Below are positions 52,431-61,057 of a stretch of DNA of 64,000 nt, piece by piece. The stretch is from NCBI GenBank assembly GCA_010365215.1, contig JAAFGT010000002.1, forward strand, positions 1-64,000, in the 5' to 3' direction. The stretch comes from Acidipila sp. (GTDB lineage Bacteria; Acidobacteriota; Terriglobia; Acidiferrales; UBA7541). Position 1 is the first letter of the stretch. The number at the start of each line of letters is the position of its first letter. The position numbers and the translations under genes were made by a program. Below the pieces are notes generated by a model, which was not told the origin of the DNA, did no database searches, and saw nothing but the letters and a program-made list of their open reading frames with translations.

Positions 52431-55330
52431 TGCCGACTGCGCCAACGAAGCCCGATTCCGAAGTCGCGGCACCAGCCGGTGCACGACTGAATCTGCTCGA
52501 AAAAATATCCAATCTCACCAGCGACGCAGCGCGCCAGGCTTTTTTAGCGCGTCACCGTCGGCTGGCCACTCCCAAATTTGCCCGGCGGTTGGTCGATGCG
52601 GTGTTAGCCCAGGGCAGGGTGGATACGCAGCGCGCGCTTAGACTGGCACAAGCTGCCGTTTTTCTGTCGAAACACCTGCGCGACGATGAGGCGCTAGGTC
52701 TAAGTTTGCGGGCGCACGGCAACGCCTTAAACCTCGCGGGTGAGAACCAGCAGGCGCTGGAGCTGTATCAACAGGCCCTGGAGTTGTTCGCATCCCTGGA
52801 GAATAAAGAACAGACCGCGCGTACCCTGACCAACTCCATTCAGGCGCTGATCCTGATCGGCGAATATGACCGCGCCTTCGCCGCCGCCGAGCGCGCACGC
52901 GCCATTTTTAATACGCTTGGAGACGTCCGGCGCATCGCCCGCCTCGATAACAATGTCGGCAATATTTACCACCGGCAGGATCGTTTTGAGGAAGCCTTCG
53001 CCAATTACGAACGCGCCTACCAGCAGTTTTTGCCCTTGGGAGATTCCGAAGAGTTAGTGGCCGCGCTCTCGAACATGGCCATGTGCCTGATCACGCTGAA
53101 TGATTTCCCGCGGGCTCAGGCCTTCTACGAGCAGACCCGCGCGTTTTGCGATGAACACAAGCTCCCGCTTCTTCGCGCTCAAGCCGATTACAATATCGCT
53201 TACCTGTATTATCTGCGCGGGGAATACAGCCGCGCGATTGAAATGCTTCATGCGGCGCGGCGGCGCTGCGCGGAGACGGGCGACCATTATCACTTCGCTC
53301 TCTGCCATCTGGACCTCTCGGAAATTTACCTGGAATTGAACCTCAGTAAGGAAGCCCGCGAAACAGCTCATGAAGGCAGTCTACTCTTTCAGAAACTGGG
53401 CATGGGATATGAGGGGGCGAAGTGCATGGCTTACGAGGCCATGGCCTTCAGTCAAACCGGGAAAGGCCTCAGGTCCCTCGAGCTGTTCACCCAGGCGCGG
53501 GCACAATTCGTCCGGGAAAAAAATCTTGTCTGGCCCTGGCTGATCGATCTCTACCATGCCCTGGTGCTTTTCAACGAAGGACGACTCTTCGAGGCGCGCC
53601 GTCTGTGCGCCAGGGCTGCCGCTTTCTTCGACACTTCCTTTCTTCCGGGTAAAGCAGTCCTTTGCCATCTCCTGCTGGCGCGCCTGGCGCTACGAACTGG
53701 GGATTTAGATTTAGCGGAAAAGGAATGTGCCCGAGCGCTGGAGGCGGTCCCTGCAACTCATTCTCTGGTGCTGACTTACCAGGCCCAGTTCCTGCGGGGT
53801 GAAATTCAGAGCGCTTGCGGCGATCTTTCCGCCGCGTACCGCTCCTATCAAGAGGCGCGCGAAGCGCTGGAGGCTTTGCGCAGCAGTCTGCGCGGCGAAG
53901 AACTCAAAATCGCGTTCATGAAAAACCGCCTGGAAGTGTACGAAAATCTGGTGAGCATTTGCATGGGAGGCGGCGACCAGAAGTATTCCCTTGAAGAATC
54001 GTTTCGCTATATCGAGCTGGCCAAATCCCGAAGCCTGGCTGAACTCCTGATGCGCGAGGGACACGCCATTCCCGCGACGGATGCGGGACAAAGCGGATTG
54101 GTGCGGCGCATCCGCGAGATGCGAGAAGAGCTGAACTGGTATTACCGCCGCATCGAGCTCGAACAACTTCGCGCCACGTCGCCTTCTCCAGAACGCATCG
54201 GAAAGCTGCAAGAGCAGGCTCTGCAACATGAAAACGAGCTGCTGCGCGCACTGCGCGAGCTTCCCGCGCCGGAGCTGGAAGCAAGCGGCACGCCGGTCCC
54301 CAATGTGGCGTCGCTGGCCAGCGTGCGCGAGTGTCTGCCTGCCGATGCGGCGCTGATCGAATATTTCAGCGTTCACGACCAGTTTATCGCCGCGGTGGTG
54401 ACGCGTGATGGTATCGAGATCGTTCCGCTTACGCCGGTCTCGCGGGTGGCTAATCTTTTGCGCCTGCTCAACTTTCAGATGTCCAAATTCCGCTTAGGCG
54501 CCGAATATCTCCGGGCGTTTGAGAAGAATCTTCTGGCGGCGGCGCGCTCGCACCTGTTTGAGCTGTATCAGGAGCTGCTCGCCCCTCTGCGCGAACGCCT
54601 GCACGCCAAACATTTGATCATCGTTCCTCACGGAGTGTTGCATTACTTGCCGTTTCACGCGCTCTTCGATGGAGAGCGATACATTATTGACTCCTTCACA
54701 ATTTCCTACGCACCCAGCGCAGGCATTTATGCGTTTTGTCACCGGAAATCAACGGAGGCCTTTTCTTCCTCGCTGGTGCTGGGAGTGCCTGATTCGCGCG
54801 CCCCATTCATTGAGGATGAAGTGAAATCGGTGGCCGGGATTCTCTCCGGCGCCGAATTGGTGCTGGGCGCGGAAGAGAGCGAAACCGCTTTGAGGGAGAA
54901 AGGTCTGCGCAGCCGCGTTATTCATATCGCCACGCACGGCAATTTTCGACAGGACAATCCACTCTTTTCCGGAATCCGTTTGGGCAGCTCATACCTGAAT
55001 CTCTACGATCTTTACCAATTGAAGCTGGGCGCCGAACTGGTGACCTTGAGCGGATGCGCCACGGGCATGAACGTGGTGGCCGCGGGTGATGAGCTGCTGG
55101 GCCTGATCCGCGGGCTGCTTCATGCCGGAGCGCAAACGCTGCTGCTGACTCTTTGGGATGTTCACGACCGCAGCACGGCGGAATTTATGGCCAGCTTTTA
55201 CCGCCGCGCTCAGGCCGGCGGCGGCAGGCCTCTGGCGTTGCAAGGAGCCATGCAGGAACTGCGGGAACGGTATCCTCACCCCTATTTCTGGGCTCCTTTC
55301 TTGTTGATAGGAAAGGCCTTCCCGGCGTAA
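52430..55330 (+). CDS. TPR-CHAT caspase-like protease
   Basis: The 966-residue cytosolic protein has an N-terminal helical part, then tetratricopeptide repeats from about 65 to 480 (LRAHGNALNLAGENQQALELY, RLDNNVGNIYHRQDRFEEAF, AQADYNIAYLYYLRGEYSRA). A coiled segment follows near 555-610, then a C-terminal CHAT domain from about 680. The catalytic pair is present: H836 in HIATHGNF and C876 in LSGCATG, followed by GDELLGLIRGLLHAGAQTLL. It should be a cysteine protease of the caspase/gingipain clan whose TPRs recognise a partner. It is translationally linked to the sigma factor by a TGATG overlap. It is not tied to any CRISPR genes here. Confidence 0.9.
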   Translation: MPTAPTKPDSEVAAPAGARLNLLEKISNLTSDAARQAFLARHRRLATPKFARRLVDAVLAQGRVDTQRALRLAQAAVFLSKHLRDDEALGLSLRAHGNALNLAGENQQALELYQQALELFASLENKEQTARTLTNSIQALILIGEYDRAFAAAERARAIFNTLGDVRRIARLDNNVGNIYHRQDRFEEAFANYERAYQQFLPLGDSEELVAALSNMAMCLITLNDFPRAQAFYEQTRAFCDEHKLPLLRAQADYNIAYLYYLRGEYSRAIEMLHAARRRCAETGDHYHFALCHLDLSEIYLELNLSKEARETAHEGSLLFQKLGMGYEGAKCMAYEAMAFSQTGKGLRSLELFTQARAQFVREKNLVWPWLIDLYHALVLFNEGRLFEARRLCARAAAFFDTSFLPGKAVLCHLLLARLALRTGDLDLAEKECARALEAVPATHSLVLTYQAQFLRGEIQSACGDLSAAYRSYQEAREALEALRSSLRGEELKIAFMKNRLEVYENLVSICMGGGDQKYSLEESFRYIELAKSRSLAELLMREGHAIPATDAGQSGLVRRIREMREELNWYYRRIELEQLRATSPSPERIGKLQEQALQHENELLRALRELPAPELEASGTPVPNVASLASVRECLPADAALIEYFSVHDQFIAAVVTRDGIEIVPLTPVSRVANLLRLLNFQMSKFRLGAEYLRAFEKNLLAAARSHLFELYQELLAPLRERLHAKHLIIVPHGVLHYLPFHALFDGERYIIDSFTISYAPSAGIYAFCHRKSTEAFSSSLVLGVPDSRAPFIEDEVKSVAGILSGAELVLGAEESETALREKGLRSRVIHIATHGNFRQDNPLFSGIRLGSSYLNLYDLYQLKLGAELVTLSGCATGMNVVAAGDELLGLIRGLLHAGAQTLLLTLWDVHDRSTAEFMASFYRRAQAGGGRPLALQGAMQELRERYPHPYFWAPFLLIGKAFPA

Positions 55331-55500
55331 GCAGTTCCTGCCTTCTTTATTTTCGATCCCCTATATTTTATTCACCCTTGCCTGCCCTTATGAGTTGTAG
55401 AAGCGAGAAATGCTTACCTCACTCAGTTCGGACCAGAAGCCAGCAATCGGATCTTCGAGAAATCAATTGCCGGGGGAAATCGAGATGTCGGGGGGACAGA

Positions 55501-56220
55501 ATGCGACATTTTTCAATTGAAGATTGGGCAGACTTCGCTCGCAACGTAGCGGAAGCGAACAAAAAGGAAGCGATGCAGAGCCACCTCAACGACGGATGCA
55601 AGAAATGCGCACAAGCCTTTGGCCTGTGGCGTCGCGTCAGCGAAGTGGCCGGCCGGCAGGCCGCTCAGCAGGACGCGCATCGATTGCCTGGCAGCGCTCT
55701 GCGACAGGTTAAAGGGCTATTCGCCCTCCACACGGTCAGAAATCCACGTCCTGCAGGCCGGGCGATTGTCGAGTTGCTCTTCGACAGCTTTAGTAGTCCG
55801 CTGCTGGCTGGCGTTCGTTCAGCGGGAATCAGTCCACGACAGTTGCTCTTCGGTGCTGGAGACTACCGGCTGGATATGCGCTTTGAGCCCCAAGACGACT
55901 CGGAAAAGGTTTTGCTGGTCGGCCAGATACTAAACTCGCGCGATCCGGAAAAGGCGCCGGCAGCCGTTCCGGTGACATTGTTGAAAGGGCGCAAAGTTCT
56001 GGCCAAGTCGGCCACTAACAAGTTCGGTGAATTCCAGATGTCCTGTGATCTGGAACCGAGCCTTCAATTAACCGTCGAGTTGCCGGGAGAAGCGGCCATA
56101 CGCATCACGCTGGTGGAACCGACCGGCGCGGAACTGCAAAGCAGCTTTAATCCACAACAATCGTCGCCGGTTCGCAGAACGGTGCGAAGCTCGAAGAAAA
56201 GTACTAGGAAGAAGGTTTGA
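55501..56220 (+). CDS. Small protein with HxxxxCxxC zinc-finger-like head, possible anti-sigma or regulatory partner
   Basis: The 239-residue product begins MRHFSIEDWADFARNVA and carries HLNDGCKKC near residue 27-35, like the ZAS zinc site of anti-sigma factors. The remainder (about 95-225) is a beta-rich region resembling carboxypeptidase-regulatory or Ig-like domains (VPVTLLKGRKVLAKSATNKF, GEFQMSCDL), ending in a Ser/Arg/Lys-rich tail. There is no transmembrane helix. The ATG at 55501 follows GGGGGGACAGA; a longer frame begins inside the CHAT gene and is not used. Position after the sigma and CHAT genes suggests regulation of the sigma factor or being a CHAT substrate. Confidence 0.65.
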   Translation: MRHFSIEDWADFARNVAEANKKEAMQSHLNDGCKKCAQAFGLWRRVSEVAGRQAAQQDAHRLPGSALRQVKGLFALHTVRNPRPAGRAIVELLFDSFSSPLLAGVRSAGISPRQLLFGAGDYRLDMRFEPQDDSEKVLLVGQILNSRDPEKAPAAVPVTLLKGRKVLAKSATNKFGEFQMSCDLEPSLQLTVELPGEAAIRITLVEPTGAELQSSFNPQQSSPVRRTVRSSKKSTRKKV

Positions 56221-56344
56221 TGCCACGAGCCCTTAACCCGGCCATCTGTACCATTGCCGCCGATGGTTCGCCTTGCGAAACTCAAGAAGTCCCAAAGCAA
56301 GGCCGCGTGTTCCGAGTAGTCTCTATAAAAGGAGCAATTCGACC

Positions 56345-57691
56345 ATGAAGCGCACCTCTTTACTTCTGCTTCTTATCGCGACACTTTGCGGCCAAACAGC
56401 TTCGGCTCAGCTACTTACGGGCCTTCTCGGGGGTTCTACCACATCGGCTACGGCCGCATTGGGCGGGCCTCAGAGCGGGGTCATTGTGCGCACAAACCTG
56501 GGACCTTTGGGATTAAATGCGGTCTGCTTGCTCCAGGGGTGCACCGTAGTCGGCAGCTTGGACGGCGAATTGAACCGGGTATTCCTCGTTAAGCCAGCCG
56601 CAGGCCTGCTGCCCGAAATTCTCGCCGGTACGCTGCGACTGGTGACCGGGATCCTCAACGTTGAGGTAGATCACCCTCTTTTGATCCCCAGGAATTCTCC
56701 GAACGTCACGACGATTCCGCCGGGACTCTACGACCGGACACCAGTTACCTATTATGGCTCCACTGTCTGGAATGGATATGCCAACCAGCCGGCCGCGCAG
56801 ATCGTCGGCGTTTCGGAATCGAGAGCATTCAGAGTGAGCGGAGCTGGAATTGTTGCAGATATCGATACGGGCGTGGATCCAAATCATCCAGCACTGAAGG
56901 GCGTCTTGCTGCCGGGATATGACTTTACGAGGAATCAGGCAGGCGGATCGGAGATGAACGACGTCAGCCACTACACGGGCACCTCGTGCAGCTCCTGCCA
57001 GTCCGCATTCGTCACGCAATCGTCGGTCGCTCTCTTGGACCAGTCCTCCGTAGCATTGTTGGACGGCTCGCCTTTGGTGGCGTTCGGTCACGGCACGGAA
57101 GTCATGGGTGTGATTCACCTGGTCGCTCCCACCGCGCGCCTGATGCCGCTGAAAGCGTTTCGCCCTGATGGAACCGGCAATCTCTCCGACATCGTTCGCG
57201 CCATTTACTATGCCGTGCAAAACCGCGCCAACGTCATCAACATGAGTTTTGACTTGACCTCCAGCTCTTCGGAGCTTTCGAGCGCACTGAACTACGCCAC
57301 GGGACGGAATGTGTTGTGCGTGGCGGCCGCGGGAAATGCCGGACGCCGCGAAATCGTCTATCCCGCCGCCCTGCAGAGCAACGTTGTGGGCGTGGCCTCC
57401 ACCAGCGATTTCGATGCACGTTCGAGCTTCTCGAATTATGGCAATCAGATCGTCTGGGTGGCCGCACCGGGAGAAGAAATCATTACCACTTACCCGTTTG
57501 GAACCTATGCCGCAGCCTCGGGCACTTCGTTCAGCGCGCCATTCGTTTCCGGCACAGCCTCCCTGCTGCTGAATCTTCGCCCCGGAATAAATCAGTCCCA
57601 GCTGGCCTCAGCGCTGACCCATGAGAAGTATGTGGGTCCAGATATGGGATATGGGCGGCTGGATATTTACCGCACGCTGGCGGGCCGTTAA
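56345..57691 (+). CDS. Secreted S8 (subtilisin-family) serine peptidase
   Basis: The 448-residue protein has a signal peptide (KRTSLLLLLIATLCGQTASA-Q), a propeptide-like region, and a complete S8 triad: D174 in ADIDTGVDPNHP, H249 in FGHGTEVMG and S395 in SGTSFSAPFVSG. Between the Asp and His blocks lie a C-S-S-C cluster and a tandem QSSVALLDQSSVALLDG repeat just before the His block. The start at 56345 has GGAG upstream. It follows the sigma/CHAT/zinc-protein genes and would release peptides outside the cell that the importer could take up. Confidence 0.9.
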   Translation: MKRTSLLLLLIATLCGQTASAQLLTGLLGGSTTSATAALGGPQSGVIVRTNLGPLGLNAVCLLQGCTVVGSLDGELNRVFLVKPAAGLLPEILAGTLRLVTGILNVEVDHPLLIPRNSPNVTTIPPGLYDRTPVTYYGSTVWNGYANQPAAQIVGVSESRAFRVSGAGIVADIDTGVDPNHPALKGVLLPGYDFTRNQAGGSEMNDVSHYTGTSCSSCQSAFVTQSSVALLDQSSVALLDGSPLVAFGHGTEVMGVIHLVAPTARLMPLKAFRPDGTGNLSDIVRAIYYAVQNRANVINMSFDLTSSSSELSSALNYATGRNVLCVAAAGNAGRREIVYPAALQSNVVGVASTSDFDARSSFSNYGNQIVWVAAPGEEIITTYPFGTYAAASGTSFSAPFVSGTASLLLNLRPGINQSQLASALTHEKYVGPDMGYGRLDIYRTLAGR

Positions 57692-57738
57692 GCATTTATA
57701 TTGCGAATCATGACCGGCAAAAACACCAGCCCGAAAAC

Positions 57739-58503
57739 ATGAACAATCAGAACAATTCAGTACAAGGCCCTTCCGGCGGTGATCTCGACAGTTGGATCCT
57801 GCCGGGAGCGGCCGTTAAAGTTTCTGCCTCCACGAGGCAATTGTCGGAGTGGAATCCCTCCACGCTGCGCGTAAAAGAAATTGAGGAACAGCTTCTCAAC
57901 TTGCGCGGTTCTTTAATCTGCGCATTCAATCAGCTCCTGGATCTCAAGGACCTCAACACCGGTGTGCATAGCACCAGGCTGGCGGAGTGGGCCATTCACG
58001 TTGCCAGCGAACTGGGACTAGGGGAACGCGCCCTCGCAGACATTGAAGTAGCTGCCCTGCTGCACGACATCGGGAAAGTGGGCATCCCTGATGCGATTCT
58101 CAATAAACCCGCGAAATTAACCAGCGAAGAATACGACCTGATGAAAAAACATCCCGAGTATGGCTGGGCGGTATTGCACCAGATGCCCGGATTTGAGCAG
58201 GCCAGCCTGTTGATTCTTCATCATCACGAAAGCTTCGACGGCAAGGGGTATCCGGGAGGCCTCAAGGGTGAAGAAATTCCCATGGGCTCGCGCATCGTCT
58301 CGGTGATCGATGCATTCGATGCCATGGTGTCATCGCGCCCGTACCGCAGCGGACTGCCGGTGGAAGAAGCCATTCGCCGCCTGGTCGAATCCAGCGGCAC
58401 GCAATTCGATCCCGGAGTAGTGACCAAGTTTCTGCCGCTCGCGCGCGCCGAGATGTCCGCTGTATTTGCAGCCGCCGGTACGTCGGTAACTGCCGCTCTG
58501 TAA
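57739..58503 (+). CDS. HD-GYP domain protein (c-di-GMP phosphodiesterase-like)
   Basis: The 254-residue protein has an HD-GYP domain from about residue 55: LNTGVHSTRLAEWAIHVASE, ALLHDIGKVGIPDAILNKP, HPEYGWAVL, ILHHHESFDGKGYPGGLKGEE and IVSVIDAFDAMVSSRPYR. The HD dyad and GYP signature are intact, so hydrolysis of cyclic di-GMP is likely. There is no receiver or other sensor domain; the first 50 residues are undefined. It is the last gene of this block. Confidence 0.88.
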   Translation: MNNQNNSVQGPSGGDLDSWILPGAAVKVSASTRQLSEWNPSTLRVKEIEEQLLNLRGSLICAFNQLLDLKDLNTGVHSTRLAEWAIHVASELGLGERALADIEVAALLHDIGKVGIPDAILNKPAKLTSEEYDLMKKHPEYGWAVLHQMPGFEQASLLILHHHESFDGKGYPGGLKGEEIPMGSRIVSVIDAFDAMVSSRPYRSGLPVEEAIRRLVESSGTQFDPGVVTKFLPLARAEMSAVFAAAGTSVTAAL

Positions 58504-58984
58504 CTTGCAACTCACAGGTCGAATTTTAATCGTGAGCCGCCGCAAACTTGGGCAATGCCCGAACGTAGTCGCTCTGCGCGCACCGGAACGAAAGATTGAT
58601 CTCACTCATGGGTCCGCTCATCGCATTCCCCGCGCTGGAACAGTGCAGCCGGTGTCCGTGGGTGAAGCTTGCTACTGATTGCGCGGTTGGAGACCGCGAG
58701 CAGCCGGGGGAAGAAGCGATTCAATAGTGACTCACGCTTCTGGTCTGACGATTCGGAATCTGGAAAAAAGCGGAGTACCTTGCGGACCTGCTTGGAGAGG
58801 GCGTAGCACATCTTGTAAACGAGTCGAACGGCATCCTGGGGAACTCCCAAAGGAGGTCTGCTTCTACGCAGCTCCCCACCCGAGTTGCACTAGGGGAAAT
58901 CAATCGCTTGATGTCTTTCCCCGCTTTTTCGTACACTCCCCCACCCGCGGAGCATGCCAAAGCGCCTAACTCGCTGAAAACAGT
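58504..58984. other. Non-coding stretch next to the tRNA gene
   Basis: About 480 bases with no confident gene. A minus-strand frame at 58526-58609 encodes a 27-residue peptide (see separate entry). Another minus frame (58602-58850) is rich in Arg, Ser and Phe and is unconvincing. No integrase is seen. The right 66-bp repeat begins at 58965. Confidence 0.4.
58526..58609 (-). pseudogene. N-terminal fragment of an unidentified protein
   Basis: A 27-codon frame reads MSEINLSFRCAQSDYVRALP then KFAAAHD and a stop. The start looks like a genuine protein N-terminus (beta strand, then an amphipathic D-Y-V-R-A-L helix) that has been cut short. It could be a very small gene, but truncation near an island edge is the simpler reading. 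Confidence 0.3.
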
Positions 58985-59030
58985 TGGTGGGCCCGCCTGG
59001 ACTCGAACCAGGGACCGACGGATTATGAGT
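58965..59030 (-). repeat. Right 66-bp direct repeat (att-like) within the tRNA 3' half
   Basis: It matches 20829-20894 at 64 of 66 positions. It runs from 20 bases beyond the CCA of the tRNA, through the acceptor 3' strand and T arm, to the anticodon loop. Confidence 0.75.
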
Positions 59031-59061
59031 CCGCTGCTCTAACCAGCTGAGCTACAGGCCC
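58985..59061 (-). tRNA. tRNA with CAT anticodon (elongator Met or lysidine-type Ile2)
   Basis: A 77-base cloverleaf on the minus strand with an encoded CCA. The acceptor stem is GGGCCTG/CGGGCCC, the D arm reads AGCTCAGCTGGTTAGAGC, the anticodon stem is CGGA/TCCG around the CTCATAA loop (anticodon CAT), and the T arm is CCTGG/TTCGAGT/CCAGG. The body resembles both elongator tRNA-Met and the CAT-reading tRNA-Ile2; I cannot separate them. It is the probable integration target of the island to its left. Confidence 0.93.
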
Positions 59062-59277
59062 ACTACTTCTAATATCCTACACCGAAAAGAGCGGATGCCT
59101 GTAAGGGTCTCGCCACGGTCTCCAATTTCACAGGTGTGAATTGAGATTTCCAACCCTCCTGTCGCGCCCATCCTTATTAAACTTTTATGTCTTCCTGAGG
59201 ACTTCCTAATCCCCCGAAGGTTAACTTGAAAGGTGCCCTGGCCGTCGGCGGACGAAATTCCGCAAGGAGGGGCTTCC

Positions 59278-60927
59278 ATGTCGAAGTTCCTGATGCGTTG
59301 CAAGTGGCTCATGTGCGTTTTCGTTTTAATACTTAACCAGACTCCGTGTCACGGCCAGAGTAGCAGCGGTGCGAATGGCAACGATGCGGCTCCCCTGCGC
59401 GCGAGCGCGACGGGTGAATCGATACCTCCAGAGCTGGCGAAAGAGCTAGATGCTTTGAAAAAGCGCATCGAGCAACTGGAAACGGAGCTCAAAGATAGAG
59501 AGGCGCCAGTGGAAGCATCTACCACCGCGACAATCGCAAAGGCGACCACTCCGGTTGCGCCTGCCAGCGAGACGCCTGCGCCCGCCAGAAGCAACCTGGC
59601 CCTTGTTATTGCGCCCCAACGGGAGCCTTTCGCGTTTGCGGACTTCACGTGGCTGAACGGCAATCCCCGAACCAAAGAGTCGCCGATGGATACGAAATTC
59701 TACACGCCGGAAATCAGGGCGGATGTGGACTACGTTTTTGATTTCAATCATCCTAAGGACGACACAATAGGCGGATCCAGTGAGGTATTTCGCTCGAACG
59801 AAGTTCACGTAACCCAGCTCGGCATCGGCGGCGATTTCCATTTCGACAACGTGCGCGCGCGCCTGATGACCCAGTTCGGCCTGTATTCACAGACAACACC
59901 ACGGAACGACGCGAGCCCGGCACGCGGCCAATGGAATCTCGACAATGCTTATCGTTACGTTTCCGAAGCCTATGGCGGCTACCACTTCAACGTGTTGAAG
60001 GGTGTCAACGTCGATGCCGGCATCTTCATGTCGTATGTGGGCCTGTTCAGCTACTACCAGTTCGACAACTGGGCGTACCAGCCCTCTTATGTTTCATCAA
60101 ATACGCCATGGTTTTTCAATGGCGTGCGCCTGCAGATTTTTCCCACCGAACATCTCAAGTTGGAGGGTTGGTTCGTTAATGGCTGGCAATCCTACGGACG
60201 ATTCAACAATAGGCCGGGATTGGGGATGCAATTCTTGTGGCGGCCGAATGGATGGCTATCTGTGCTGGGAAATCAGTACGCGCTGGGCGCGGATACGTTT
60301 GCCACACCCGGCCGCATCCGCTATCACACCGATGACAGCATCGAGATCAAGTACTACGACAAACCTGATAATTTCCTGAGTAAAGCGGCATTTTCCCTGA
60401 CCGGCGATTTGGGGTGTGAGCATGGCGGTGGCGTGAGCTGCACCCGGAATTCCGCGAAGGGGCCCAAACAGAGTTTTATCGGCTTCATGCTGTACAACCG
60501 TTTCTGGTTTCACAAAGATCAATACGGATTAACCGTGGGCGGCGGAGCAATCAACAATCCCGGCCGCTACCTGGTGCTGCTGCCGCCGATCAACGGCATG
60601 ACCGCGGCGACAGCCGCAGTCAATTCGCCCTACTTTACGGAGAATCCCGGCGATCCCTACAAAGCATGGGATATTTCGACAACATTTGATTACATGCCCA
60701 GCCAATACATTACGTTTCGCTGGGAATACAATCGCCGGGCAGCGAATGTCCCCTATTTCTCAGGACCTGGTGGAGTTACGCCGCCGGGCGGCAACAACGG
60801 CAGTCCCACGCAATTCGTCTGTCTTAGCGGCTTTACCACTTGCAACGGATCGCCGGCAAATACCTGGCTGCCCGATCTGCGCAAAACCGAGAACCGGCTG
60901 AATCTGGCGATACTCGTCAAGTTTTAA
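59278..60927 (+). CDS. Outer-membrane porin-like beta-barrel protein
   Basis: The 549-residue protein has a signal peptide (LMCVFVLILNQTPCHG-Q), then a short coiled coil (PELAKELDALKKRIEQLETE), a Pro/Ala/Thr linker and, from about residue 125, a barrel. Aromatic-rich strands of the barrel include NLDNAYRYVSEAYGGYHFNV, LKLEGWFVNGWQSYGRFNNR and the terminal NRLNLAILVKF. This fits acidobacterial porins with a trimerising coiled coil. GGAGG precedes the ATG at 59278, which is preferred to a start 15 codons earlier. It lies 30 bases upstream of the kdp group and may be co-transcribed, giving an outer-membrane path linked to potassium uptake. Confidence 0.78.
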   Translation: MSKFLMRCKWLMCVFVLILNQTPCHGQSSSGANGNDAAPLRASATGESIPPELAKELDALKKRIEQLETELKDREAPVEASTTATIAKATTPVAPASETPAPARSNLALVIAPQREPFAFADFTWLNGNPRTKESPMDTKFYTPEIRADVDYVFDFNHPKDDTIGGSSEVFRSNEVHVTQLGIGGDFHFDNVRARLMTQFGLYSQTTPRNDASPARGQWNLDNAYRYVSEAYGGYHFNVLKGVNVDAGIFMSYVGLFSYYQFDNWAYQPSYVSSNTPWFFNGVRLQIFPTEHLKLEGWFVNGWQSYGRFNNRPGLGMQFLWRPNGWLSVLGNQYALGADTFATPGRIRYHTDDSIEIKYYDKPDNFLSKAAFSLTGDLGCEHGGGVSCTRNSAKGPKQSFIGFMLYNRFWFHKDQYGLTVGGGAINNPGRYLVLLPPINGMTAATAAVNSPYFTENPGDPYKAWDISTTFDYMPSQYITFRWEYNRRAANVPYFSGPGGVTPPGGNNGSPTQFVCLSGFTTCNGSPANTWLPDLRKTENRLNLAILVKF

Positions 60928-60956
60928 TGAACATTTGATTTGAAGAGGAAAGTTGT

Positions 60957-61043
60957 ATGCAAGACATTCTGTTTATTTTAATCACAGTAGGCTTTTTTAT
61001 CGCAGCGATCAGCTATCTCTACGCATGCGACCGGCTTCGATAG
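60957..61043 (+). CDS. 28-residue single-pass membrane protein upstream of kdpF
   Basis: The ORF encodes MQDILFILITVGFFIAAISY then LYACDRLR: one hydrophobic helix followed by a short C-A-C-D-R-L tail. From memory, similar tiny ORFs ending in 'Cys-Asp-Arg' occur just before kdpF in many genomes, where they are usually unannotated. AGAGGAAAG lies upstream. It is 14 bases ahead of kdpF. The function is unknown. Confidence 0.65.
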   Translation: MQDILFILITVGFFIAAISYLYACDRLR

Positions 61044-61057
61044 GGAGCAGCGCCATC

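Larger units (their letters stand above)
20829..59061. mobile_element. Putative tRNA-integrated genomic island of about 38 kb
   Basis: The interval is bounded by 66-bp direct repeats, one a tRNA fragment and one the 3' half of an intact tRNA gene. It contains the peptide-related accessory genes: TonB receptor, lanthipeptide and NHLP loci, peptide importer and the sigma/CHAT/subtilase set. The genes outside (arginine synthesis, kdp) are core functions. Against this, no integrase, transposase or conjugation gene is seen and the inside does not look obviously foreign in base composition. An ancient, immobilised island is the best reading; independent origin of the tRNA fragment remains possible. 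Confidence 0.4.

Noticed and set aside
51822-57691. Type III-E CRISPR (Craspase) association for the TPR-CHAT gene
   Set aside because: No repeat-spacer array, Cas7-11 or other cas gene is visible anywhere in the window; only the protease/sigma parallel is kept as an inference.
59062-59277. Riboswitch upstream of the porin-kdp genes
   Set aside because: I looked for cyclic di-AMP and fluoride-type conserved blocks and found none.
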